Assembly (NCBI GenBank): GCA_045642465.1 | Contig: JAZUIY010000015.1 | Coordinates: 186,001 to 250,000, forward strand | Source of the DNA: RUG420 sp045642465 | GTDB taxonomy: Bacteria; Bacillota; Clostridia; Oscillospirales; Acutalibacteraceae | Direction: 5' to 3' | Length of the DNA stretch: 64,000 nucleotides | Shown here: piece by piece, positions 17,879 through 25,259 of the stretch | Layout: each line of letters begins with the position of its first letter | Position numbering within the stretch: the first letter of the stretch is position 1 | Notes under the pieces: generated by a model | The model's database searches: none | Told to the model about the DNA's origin: nothing | What the model saw: the letters and a program-made list of their open reading frames with translations, nothing else | Program-made: the position numbers and the translations under genes

Positions 17879-18457
17879 ATGACACTGTCTGAAAAAGTAC
17901 TCTATCTGGCAGGCATTCGCGAAGGCGTGAACTTAAAAGCAAGTGCGCCTGATTTGAAGTTCCTCAATGCTGTTATTGACTTCCTGAACGACCCGAACGT
18001 TACCACAGAAGACATGAAAAAGTGGCTCTCTGAAGTAGACAACGAGGCTCCTGTTCAGAAGGCTCCTGCAGCCGCTGCCGGACAGACCAATGTAACGAAA
18101 ACAGTTGAACAGATGTATGAAGATATCGTTGCTGAAAGCATGGCTGAAATGGCCGACGAAGCACCGGTAGAAGACACTATTGTAGAACTTCCTGTAGAAG
18201 AAGAGGTTCCGGTAGAAGAACCAATCCTTCCTGTTTTAGAAGATGCTTTGGAAGAAGTGGAAGAAGCTCCTGCCGAAGCACCGGTAGAAGAAATTGCTGA
18301 ACCGGAAGAAGCAGAAGATGAAGAAGACCTCTACGAAGTAGAATGCCCGAACTGCGGCACTGTTATGTATGTAGCAGCCAGCGTTTTGGCAGAAGGCAGC
18401 GTAACCTGCCCGGGTTGTCAGAAGACTTTGACTTTTGAAATTGAAAACGAAGACTAA
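17879..18457 (+). CDS. CD1247-like protein with acidic linker and C-terminal zinc ribbon
   Basis: 192 aa. The N-terminal ~55 residues (MTLSEKVLYLAGIREG...) match the remembered CD1247 N-terminal domain, a small helical module of Clostridia with unknown function. Residues ~95-150 are almost all Glu, Pro, Ala and Val, a flexible acidic linker. The C-terminus has ECPNCG and CPGCQ, two CxxC pairs fitting a zinc ribbon. The RBS AGGAGGA is 5-10 bp upstream. It follows efp by 44 bp and ends in a strong terminator. Function not assigned. Confidence 0.8.
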   Translation: MTLSEKVLYLAGIREGVNLKASAPDLKFLNAVIDFLNDPNVTTEDMKKWLSEVDNEAPVQKAPAAAAGQTNVTKTVEQMYEDIVAESMAEMADEAPVEDTIVELPVEEEVPVEEPILPVLEDALEEVEEAPAEAPVEEIAEPEEAEDEEDLYEVECPNCGTVMYVAASVLAEGSVTCPGCQKTLTFEIENED

Positions 18458-18476
18458 TTACGACTAAACAAAAGGA

Positions 18477-18511
18477 AGGCACTGACGAACATTCGTCAGT
18501 GCCTATTTTTT
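18477..18511 (+). terminator. Strong intrinsic terminator abutting the Nudix gene
   Basis: A perfect 13-bp stem AGGCACTGACGAA / TTCGTCAGTGCCT with a 2-nt gap, then ATTTTTT. The next start codon (18529) is only 17 bp past the T-run, and that space holds the RBS, so the Nudix gene may depend on readthrough. Confidence 0.88.
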
Positions 18512-18528
18512 ACGAAAGAAGGGCCGTT

Positions 18529-19107
18529 ATGGCATTTAAAGATTCAGAACTCCTAGAACAGACCATTCGAAAAATATATGTGTTCAAAGGGCATATTATC
18601 AATGTCCGCAATGACGACGCCCAGCTTTCCAACGGGAAAATTGTCAGCCGTGAAGTGGTGGAACACCGTGGCGGCGTTGGCATTTTACCAATTACCGATG
18701 AAAACGAAGTGCTGCTGGTAAAACAGTACCGCTATTCTTATGAAGAACTTCTGGTGGAAATCCCTGCGGGGAAACTGGAACCGGGAGAGGAACCGTTCCA
18801 AACCGGAATCCGGGAATTACACGAAGAAACCGGCATGAATGCCACCACCTATTATGACTTGGGAATTGACTATCCGTCCCCAGGTTACTGTAATGAAAAA
18901 ATCCATATTTATGTTGCCACCGGGCTTTCCGAAATCGGTCAGAAATTGGATGAAGGGGAATTCCTCAATGTGTTGAAAATCCCTTATGAAAAGGCCTTGG
19001 AAATGGTTTATAGCGGGGAATTAAAGGACTCCAAAACCGTCATTGCCCTGCTGAAATACGACCAGATGAAACGAAGTGGAAAACTGGTTCCGATGGAGGA
19101 AAATTAG
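18529..19107 (+). CDS. Nudix hydrolase, probable ADP-ribose pyrophosphatase
   Basis: 192 aa. The Nudix box GKLEPGEEP...RELHEETG (about residues 83-104) has all key Gly, Arg and Glu positions; the downstream YPSPGYCNEKIHIY segment is characteristic of the ADP-ribose branch (NudF-like). The expected reaction is ADP-ribose to AMP and ribose 5-phosphate. ATG 18529 follows GAAAGAAGGG; the frame upstream runs into the terminator and is not coding. maf starts 1 bp after its stop. Confidence 0.92.
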   Translation: MAFKDSELLEQTIRKIYVFKGHIINVRNDDAQLSNGKIVSREVVEHRGGVGILPITDENEVLLVKQYRYSYEELLVEIPAGKLEPGEEPFQTGIRELHEETGMNATTYYDLGIDYPSPGYCNEKIHIYVATGLSEIGQKLDEGEFLNVLKIPYEKALEMVYSGELKDSKTVIALLKYDQMKRSGKLVPMEEN

Positions 19108-19108
19108 C

Positions 19109-19696
19109 ATGAATTTGGTACTTGCTTCCGGCTCTCCCAGAAGAAAAGAGCTCCTTTTAGAAGTAGGTTTAAACTTCACCCTTTATACTGCTGACTTTGA
19201 TGAGAGTACCGTCTCTCTTTCCCACCCGGAAGAAGGGGTAAAAGAACTGGCAAAAGGGAAAGCATCTGCCGCTTTAACAAAGTGGCAAAATGACCCCTCT
19301 GCTCCCTTCCCTTTGACCCCTGACACCTACTTCTTAGGGGCGGATACCATAGTGGTCTTAGACGGCGTAGCTATGGGAAAACCAAAGAATGAGGAACAGG
19401 CTTTTTCCATGCTGCAGTCCCTGTCCGGAAACGTGCATCAGGTCTATACCGGCGTAGCCCTTTTGTCTCCGGCAAAAGTGGAAACCTTTGCCGTCAAAAC
19501 AGACGTTTATTTTAAGGTCTTGTCCGAGGAAGAAATCCGGGCCTATATAGCCACCGGAGAACCCATGGATAAAGCCGGCGCCTATGGCATTCAAGGCCTG
19601 GGCGGAGCATTGGTAGACCACATTGAAGGAGACTATCAAAATGTGGTTGGCCTGCCGGTATCAGAAACCCTGAAAAGGTTAACAAATTGTAACTAA
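19109..19696 (+). CDS. maf: Maf family nucleoside triphosphate pyrophosphatase
   Basis: 195 aa. MNLVLASGSPRRKELL is the family N-terminus, with later GADTIV and DKAGAYGIQG motifs. Maf proteins hydrolyse dTTP/UTP or modified nucleotides to monophosphates; the YhdE-like (dTTP/UTP) branch is likely from these motifs. GGAGG precedes ATG 19109, inside the end of the Nudix gene. maf next to mreBCD is a common arrangement in Bacillota. Confidence 0.95.
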   Translation: MNLVLASGSPRRKELLLEVGLNFTLYTADFDESTVSLSHPEEGVKELAKGKASAALTKWQNDPSAPFPLTPDTYFLGADTIVVLDGVAMGKPKNEEQAFSMLQSLSGNVHQVYTGVALLSPAKVETFAVKTDVYFKVLSEEEIRAYIATGEPMDKAGAYGIQGLGGALVDHIEGDYQNVVGLPVSETLKRLTNCN

Positions 19697-19703
19697 AATG
19701 TTA

Positions 19704-19732
19704 TTGTGAACCATTTCTTGGTGGTTTATAAT
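19704..19732 (+). promoter_or_regulatory. Sigma-A-type promoter for mreB
   Basis: TTGTGA (19704-19709), 17-bp spacer, TATAAT (19727-19732), just after the maf stop. The ~55-nt presumed leader contains the near-palindrome CACGTGAAGCCTCACGT around 19753-19769 (GTGA...TCAC), a possible hairpin. Confidence 0.75.
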
Positions 19733-19795
19733 ATCTATACTATTAAAGAGAACACGTGAAGCCTCACGTTCAGACCCTTGAAAGGAGTCATATAT

Positions 19796-20818
19796 ATGGC
19801 ATTTTTAACCCAGGATATGGGCATTGACCTTGGTACTGCCAACACCCTTGTTTTCGTAAAGGGAAAGGGCATTGTAATCCGGGAACCGTCCGTTGTTGCC
19901 GTAGACGTACGTTCTACTCCAAACCGTGTTGTAGCTGTAGGTACTGAAGCAAAACAGATGATTGGTCGTACCCCTGGCTCCATCACCGCAGTTCGCCCAC
20001 TGAAGGACGGCGTTATTGCAGACTTTGATATTACAGCAGACATGCTGAAAGAATTTATCCGCCGTGCATTGCAGACCTCTCACTTGTCCAAGGCACGGGT
20101 TATGATTTGTATTCCATCCGGCGTTACCGAAGTAGAACGCCGTGCCGTTCACGACGCTGCCAGAAGCGCCGGTGCAAAGACCGTTAGCTTAATTGAAGAA
20201 CCAATGGCTGCAGCCATCGGTGCCGGCCTTCCGGTTGCAGAAGCTACCGGTTCCATGATTGTTGACATCGGCGGTGGTACCGCAGAAGTAGCCGTTATCT
20301 CTCTGGGTGACATTGTTACTTCCTGTTCTGCCCGTGTTGCCGGTGACAGCTTCGACGAAGCTATTGTGAACTACGTAAAGAAGAAATACAGTCTTCTGAT
20401 TGGGGAACGTACCGCAGAAGAAATTAAGATTAAAATTGGTTCCGCTTACCCATATGAAGGGGAAGGCGCCATTGACGTCAAAGGTAGAAACTTGGTTGAC
20501 GGTCTTCCAAAGAACATTGAAATTACTTCTGAAGAAGTTCGTGAAGCCTTGAATGACAGCGTAAACCTGGTTTTGGATGCCATTCGTTCCACCTTGGAAA
20601 AAACCCCACCGGAATTGGCTGCCGACATTATTGATCAGGGCATCATGCTCTCCGGCGGCGGCGCATTGCTCCGTGGTCTGGACAAGCTGATTTCTGCTGA
20701 AACCAGAATGCCGGTTCATGTAGCTGAAAACCCTCTGGACTGTGTTGTAGATGGTACCGGTATCTGCTTGGAAAATGACATGTTAAGCGTTACCAGCACC
20801 AAAAAGTACAGCGACTAA
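19796..20818 (+). CDS. mreB: Rod shape-determining protein MreB
   Basis: 340 aa, actin fold. MreB forms membrane-bound filaments that guide the elongasome along the cell wall. The phosphate 1 motif is DMGIDLGTANTLV, phosphate 2 IVDIGGGTAE, and the adenosine loop MLSGGGALLRGL. AAAGGAG lies 5-9 bp before ATG 19796; an upstream in-frame ATG at 19778 overlaps that site and is rejected. It is followed by a hairpin and then mreC-mreD-pbp2. Confidence 0.98.
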   Translation: MAFLTQDMGIDLGTANTLVFVKGKGIVIREPSVVAVDVRSTPNRVVAVGTEAKQMIGRTPGSITAVRPLKDGVIADFDITADMLKEFIRRALQTSHLSKARVMICIPSGVTEVERRAVHDAARSAGAKTVSLIEEPMAAAIGAGLPVAEATGSMIVDIGGGTAEVAVISLGDIVTSCSARVAGDSFDEAIVNYVKKKYSLLIGERTAEEIKIKIGSAYPYEGEGAIDVKGRNLVDGLPKNIEITSEEVREALNDSVNLVLDAIRSTLEKTPPELAADIIDQGIMLSGGGALLRGLDKLISAETRMPVHVAENPLDCVVDGTGICLENDMLSVTSTKKYSD

Positions 20819-20828
20819 TTCTTACAAA

Positions 20829-20860
20829 AAAGGGGCTTTTACCAGTAAAAGCCCCTTTCC
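20829..20860 (+). terminator. Hairpin between mreB and mreC (terminator or attenuator)
   Basis: Stem AAAGGGGCTTTTA / TAAAAGCCCCTTT with a 4-nt loop. The T-run is short and partly in the stem, so termination may be partial, giving more mreB than mreC-mreD-pbp2 mRNA. The mreC RBS follows within 15-20 bp. Confidence 0.7.
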
Positions 20861-20890
20861 CCATTATTTTAACTAGGAAGGGAAATGACA

Positions 20891-21850
20891 ATGAGACACT
20901 TTGTCAAAAGTCTTTGGTTTAAAATACTCTCTGCCATTTTGGCTGTGCTGATTATTTTCACCATCATTGCGGGCGTTTCTTCCAGCCGAGGAAACCCGTT
21001 GTCTGCTACCGTAGGAGCAGTGGCCCAGCCTTTTGAAGTGGTGGCCGCCGGCGTCAGCCATGGCGCCCACTATGTAAAGGGTCTCTTTACACGCCCTGTG
21101 GTATATGAAAACCGCATTGAAGAACTGGAAACCCAGTTGACCAAATATCAAAAGGAATTGGCAGACTTGGAAACCACCAAGCAGCAGTTGGCTCAGTATG
21201 AAGCCTTTTTAGGGGTTCAGAAAAAGCATAAGGACTACAAAGTAGTTCCGGCCGATGTTATCGGGAAAGATGCAGCCAACAATTACACCACCTTTGTATT
21301 AAATAGAGGCAGCACTTCCGGCATTAAAGTCAATGACCCGGTTATTGTAGGTGCAGGTCAATTGGTTGGCGTGGTTACCAAGGTGGCTCCGACTTACAGT
21401 GTCATTTCCACTATTTTGGATCCAAATATCAGCATTTCTGTATACGATATCCGCAGCAGAGAAGCCGCTTACATTACCAACACCACGGCTTTGGCAGCCA
21501 AGGGGCTTTGTAAGCTGTCCGGCTTAAACAAGGATACCGCCGTTACCAAGGGTGGTGTCATTGACACTGCCGGTGTGGCTGGTATTTATCCAAGAGACTT
21601 AATTATTGGTACCGTTATCGAAGTAGAAAACGATGACTATAACCTTTCTGCTTACGCTATCGTAAAACCAAACGTAAACATTGCCGACGTACAGGAAGTT
21701 TTAGTTTTGACCGAGTTTGAAGGCCAGGGCATTTCCGTTGCTTCTGATATTGAAGCAGTGGAAGAAGAAGCTACTTCTCCGGAAGTAAGCCAGACCCAGT
21801 CTTCCACCACCGCCAGTGCAACCGCACCGACGGAAGAAGACGAGGACTAA
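20891..21850 (+). CDS. mreC: Rod shape-determining protein MreC
   Basis: 319 aa. One N-terminal membrane helix (about 9-28), a coiled coil (about 75-110, NRIEELETQLTKYQ...) and two beta barrels. It links MreB to the PBP2-RodA synthase outside the membrane. The last ~35 residues are a low-complexity Glu/Ser/Thr tail. The start is uncertain: ATG 20891 is well spaced from AGGAAGG, while ATG 20885 (two residues longer) lies too near it. The hairpin after mreB precedes it. Confidence 0.95.
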   Translation: MRHFVKSLWFKILSAILAVLIIFTIIAGVSSSRGNPLSATVGAVAQPFEVVAAGVSHGAHYVKGLFTRPVVYENRIEELETQLTKYQKELADLETTKQQLAQYEAFLGVQKKHKDYKVVPADVIGKDAANNYTTFVLNRGSTSGIKVNDPVIVGAGQLVGVVTKVAPTYSVISTILDPNISISVYDIRSREAAYITNTTALAAKGLCKLSGLNKDTAVTKGGVIDTAGVAGIYPRDLIIGTVIEVENDDYNLSAYAIVKPNVNIADVQEVLVLTEFEGQGISVASDIEAVEEEATSPEVSQTQSSTTASATAPTEEDED

Positions 21851-21883
21851 GTCCTCTCAGAATAAAATGAAAGGAGTGACGCT

Positions 21884-22474
21884 GTGAAAAACAAAGTTTT
21901 ACCCATGGGGAAAAAGAGCTTGGTGCATTGGACCCCGGAACAAAAACACAATTATTTGGTGAAAGCCTTTTACATTGTGCTGATTTTACTTTGTTCTCTG
22001 CTTCAGAACACGGCGTTGTTCCCAACCATATTTGGAGCCCATGCGTGGCTTTTGGTAGCTGCCGTGGTCTCCATTTCCATGTTTGAACGGGACTACAAGT
22101 CCTCTCTCTATGGACTGTTTGCCGGTGCCCTTTGGGATGTATATTCTGCTTGGGGAGACGGCTTCCACGCCATATCCCTATTCCTCATTGCCAATGTAAT
22201 CTGTTGGCTGATGAACAACCTTATGCGGAACAACTTGGTTACCAGCTTGCTGCTGGGAGGCGTATCGGTATTCCTTTATAGCCTCATGCATTGGCTCATT
22301 TTCGTGGTGCTGAGAGGAACCGGCGGAGCAGGCTTTGAACTGGTGAAGTACTACTTGCCAACCTTTGCCTATACCTTGGCTTTGGTACCGGTCTTTTATA
22401 TTCTTGTCCGGGCCTGCCTGGTTGCCATCCGCAACAAATATCCAAAACCGGTGAAAACCAACCGTTACGAATAA
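21884..22474 (+). CDS. mreD: Rod shape-determining protein MreD
   Basis: 196 aa, five to six hydrophobic segments starting near residue 30 and ending near 188, with a basic cytoplasmic N-terminus. MreD is a membrane member of the elongation complex; sequence conservation is low and position between mreC and pbp2 is the main support. GTG 21884 is chosen from AAAGGAG at 21870-21876. Confidence 0.9.
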   Translation: MKNKVLPMGKKSLVHWTPEQKHNYLVKAFYIVLILLCSLLQNTALFPTIFGAHAWLLVAAVVSISMFERDYKSSLYGLFAGALWDVYSAWGDGFHAISLFLIANVICWLMNNLMRNNLVTSLLLGGVSVFLYSLMHWLIFVVLRGTGGAGFELVKYYLPTFAYTLALVPVFYILVRACLVAIRNKYPKPVKTNRYE

Positions 22475-22505
22475 ATTGACGAAGAATTGATAAGGAGGTG
22501 TCTAT

Positions 22506-24647
22506 ATGGGTGTAACTCGTTCCCGTGCCATTGCGGTTAGTGTCATTATTGGCCTGTTCTGTGCTGTGCTGGTAGGCGTTACATTCTGGGCACAGATTAT
22601 CAATCAGTCCACTGCCGGTAATGTTGGTGCGTATACCGTATCCGTAGAAGCTGTTCGTGGAGAAATCCTGGACCGCAACGGTACCCCACTGATTACCAAC
22701 CGACAGGGGAATTCGGTTACCTTTAATGCAGCTGCATTCCCAGATGCATCCCATCAGCCGGACCGTAATGCAGAAATCTTATCCTTGGTGCAATTGGCAA
22801 AGGCAAACAAGATTGACTACATTGACAATCTGCCAATTGGCTTGGGGGAAGACGGTCATTACTTCTTCTGGCAGGATGAAGTCATAGAAAAGGAAGTTGA
22901 CGGCAAGGTCATCAAAGAAACCAAGCACGACAACTCCGAATATTTGGCATGGCTGAAATCCGTAGACATGCTGAACTTAAACGATTACGCCACTGCAGAT
23001 AACTGTATGGACGCTTTGGTAGAGCGGTATCAGCTGCAGTCTTATTCCAAGCAGGATGCCAGAGACATTGCCTCCGTCTGCGTACAGATGAAGAAAGAAA
23101 ACTTTGGTACTGCTTATCCCTACACCTTTGCAGAAGATGTTCCTACCAACTTTGTAACCATCATTATGGAAAACAAGGCCTTCTACAAAGGGGTAGAAAA
23201 TACCATGGTAGCCTACCGTGAATATACCAACGGCTCCGTGGCACCTCATATTTTGGGTAGAGTTTCTAGCATTGATGCAGAAACCTATGCCAAGAAGCAA
23301 AGCCAATTGGAAGAAGCGTTAGCTGCTACAAAAAGTTCTGAAGAAGCAGCCCGTTTGAAGAGAAATGCGTATACTATTAGGGACGTATTTGGCAGTTCCG
23401 GTATTGAACAGGCCATGGAAGAATACCTTCGTGGATCCCGTGGCGTCAAAACCGTTACCTTAAATGCCGATGGCACTTCTTCTGAATCTTATACCGTTGA
23501 GCCGAAGCAGGGGGACACTGTGGTACTGACCATAGACACCAACCTGCAGAAGGTTGCTCAGGATACCCTGCGGAAACGTGTAAACACCTTGAACATTTCT
23601 TCCCGCCGTCAGTGTGCGGCTGCGGTAGTAGTGGAAGATGTTACCAACGGGGATATTCTGGCTTGCGCAACCTATCCGACCTATGACAACTCTACTTGGA
23701 AAGAAAACTACAGCACTTGGGCCAAAGATACCAATTCTCCTCTTTGGAACCGTGCGTTAAACAGCTTATATGAACCGGGTTCTACCTTTAAACCACTGGT
23801 TGCCATTGCAGCCTTGGAAGAAGGAACCATCAATCCGGAATTCAGCATTTACTGTAATGGTTCTTACACCCACTACTCTGACCATACTTACCACTGTGCC
23901 CATAACACAGCCCACGGTACCGTAGACGTAGTGGAAGCACTGAACCAATCCTGTAACTGTTTCTTCTATGAAACCGGCCGTCTCCTTGGTATTACCAAGC
24001 TGGACCAGTGGGCCGATGCCTTCGGCCTTGGCCAGAAGACCGGTCTGGAAGTAGCAGAAGCAGCAGGACAAATGTCCAGCCCGGAAGAACGAAAAGCCAA
24101 CGGTGGCATTTGGTATGCAGGTGATACCATTACCGCAGCCATCGGACAGTGTGACAACCAGTTTACCTTAGTGCAGATGAGTAACTACGTTACCACCATT
24201 GCCAACGGGGGCACACGGTTTGTACCACATTTGGTAAAACGCGTTCTGTCCGCTGACTATAAAACTACCGTCTTAGACCGCGGAACTGAAATTGCACAGA
24301 AAATCAACATTTCCGACAACACCCTTCGCTTGGTAAAAGAAGGGATGCTTCGTGTTGGCACCATTGGATTCTGTAAAGAAGCCTTTGCTGATCTGCCAAT
24401 TAAGGTAGCAGCAAAAACCGGTACTTCCGAAGTTACCAAGAAGATTGGTGACGACTACGTAGAAGGTAACAACGGTTTCTTGATTTCTTTTGCCCCATAC
24501 GAAAAGCCGGAAATTGCCGTAACCGTTGTTGTTGAAACTGCAGATGCAGGTGCGCTTACCGCTGTGGTTGCAGCAGACATTTACGACTATTATTTCTCGG
24601 AAAACAACTTAGAAGGAACCTACGAATACAACACATTACTCAAATAA
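22506..24647 (+). CDS. Class B penicillin-binding protein 2 (elongation transpeptidase)
   Basis: 713 aa. One N-terminal membrane helix (about 8-30), a dimerisation/pedestal region, and a transpeptidase domain with STFK (catalytic Ser426), SCN (482-484) and KTG (637-639). It crosslinks peptidoglycan with a RodA-type glycosyltransferase. Its place after mreBCD suggests the elongation enzyme (mrdA/pbpA-like); a sporulation SpoVD-type role cannot be excluded. The RBS AAGGAGGTG is 6-14 bp upstream. No T-rich terminator follows; an imperfect hairpin lies at 24673-24705. Confidence 0.94.
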   Translation: MGVTRSRAIAVSVIIGLFCAVLVGVTFWAQIINQSTAGNVGAYTVSVEAVRGEILDRNGTPLITNRQGNSVTFNAAAFPDASHQPDRNAEILSLVQLAKANKIDYIDNLPIGLGEDGHYFFWQDEVIEKEVDGKVIKETKHDNSEYLAWLKSVDMLNLNDYATADNCMDALVERYQLQSYSKQDARDIASVCVQMKKENFGTAYPYTFAEDVPTNFVTIIMENKAFYKGVENTMVAYREYTNGSVAPHILGRVSSIDAETYAKKQSQLEEALAATKSSEEAARLKRNAYTIRDVFGSSGIEQAMEEYLRGSRGVKTVTLNADGTSSESYTVEPKQGDTVVLTIDTNLQKVAQDTLRKRVNTLNISSRRQCAAAVVVEDVTNGDILACATYPTYDNSTWKENYSTWAKDTNSPLWNRALNSLYEPGSTFKPLVAIAALEEGTINPEFSIYCNGSYTHYSDHTYHCAHNTAHGTVDVVEALNQSCNCFFYETGRLLGITKLDQWADAFGLGQKTGLEVAEAAGQMSSPEERKANGGIWYAGDTITAAIGQCDNQFTLVQMSNYVTTIANGGTRFVPHLVKRVLSADYKTTVLDRGTEIAQKINISDNTLRLVKEGMLRVGTIGFCKEAFADLPIKVAAKTGTSEVTKKIGDDYVEGNNGFLISFAPYEKPEIAVTVVVETADAGALTAVVAADIYDYYFSENNLEGTYEYNTLLK

Positions 24648-24716
24648 AACTATTCATTTTACCTGTAAAGACATCTTCTTTCACTTGCGCTTTTGTGAAA
24701 AAGATACAACAGTTGG

Positions 24717-24745
24717 TTGTTTGATATTTCGAAATGTGTTAAACT
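24717..24745 (+). promoter_or_regulatory. Extended -10 promoter candidate for mgsA-pyk
   Basis: TTGTTT (24717-24722), 17-bp spacer ending TGT, then TAAACT (24740-24745). The TGn element compensates for weak hexamers. It lies 38 bp before the start codon. Confidence 0.5.
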
Positions 24746-24783
24746 GATAACAGTGCAATTTTGATAAAAGGAGGAAACGCTGT

Positions 24784-25191
24784 ATGAACATTGCTCTTAT
24801 AGCGCATGATGTCAAAAAAGAACTCATGACACAATTTTGCATTGCGTACGCCGGCATTTTGAGCCAGCACAACATTTGCGCTACCGGAACCACCGGAAAA
24901 ATTGTTTCCGAAGCTACTGGATTAACCATTCAGAAGTTTTTGAGTGGGGACCAGGGCGGGGAACAGCAAATCGCCTCCCGTATTGCATGTAACGAAATTG
25001 ACTTGCTCTTAATGTTTGGGGATCCCCTGAACCCAAAGCCAATGGAACCAATTGAAGCAGACCTGCTTCGTCTGTGCAACGTACATAATGTTCCGGTTGC
25101 TACCAACATTGCTACCGCTGAAGCATTAATTCATTCCCTTGCACGGGGTGACTTGGACTGGAGAGACATCGTCAATCCAAAGAACGTATAA
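24784..25191 (+). CDS. mgsA: Methylglyoxal synthase-like protein with altered active site
   Basis: 135 aa. MgsA normally converts dihydroxyacetone phosphate to methylglyoxal. The fold and phosphate loop are kept (AHD at 7-9, ATGTTG 33-38, LSG...GG 53-59, DPL 80-82, ATNIATAE). However, compared with the remembered E. coli enzyme, Asp71 aligns with Glu60, His98 with Met87 and Asp101 with Ile90, so all three catalytic positions differ. It may be inactive, slow or a regulatory relative. RBS AAAGGAGG is well placed. It is followed by a terminator hairpin and pyk, a glycolytic context. Confidence 0.85.
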   Translation: MNIALIAHDVKKELMTQFCIAYAGILSQHNICATGTTGKIVSEATGLTIQKFLSGDQGGEQQIASRIACNEIDLLLMFGDPLNPKPMEPIEADLLRLCNVHNVPVATNIATAEALIHSLARGDLDWRDIVNPKNV

Positions 25192-25208
25192 GGAAAATCA
25201 TATAAATC

Positions 25209-25246
25209 AAAAGCGCCTGCAATCTACATTGCCAGGCGCTTTTTTT
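25209..25246 (+). terminator. Intrinsic terminator between mgsA and pyk, abutting the pyk RBS
   Basis: Stem AAAAGCGCCTG / CAGGCGCTTTT, extended by GCAAT / ATTGC with one bulged C, followed by a run of seven T. The pyk RBS AGAAAGGA starts within a few bases of the T-run and its ATG is at 25260. Confidence 0.88.
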
Positions 25247-25259
25247 GAGAAAGGACTTT

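Noticed and set aside
24673..24705. Imperfect hairpin after the PBP2 gene as its terminator
   Set aside because: The arms ATCTTCTTTCAC / GTGAAAAAGAT pair only with a bulge and no T-run follows.
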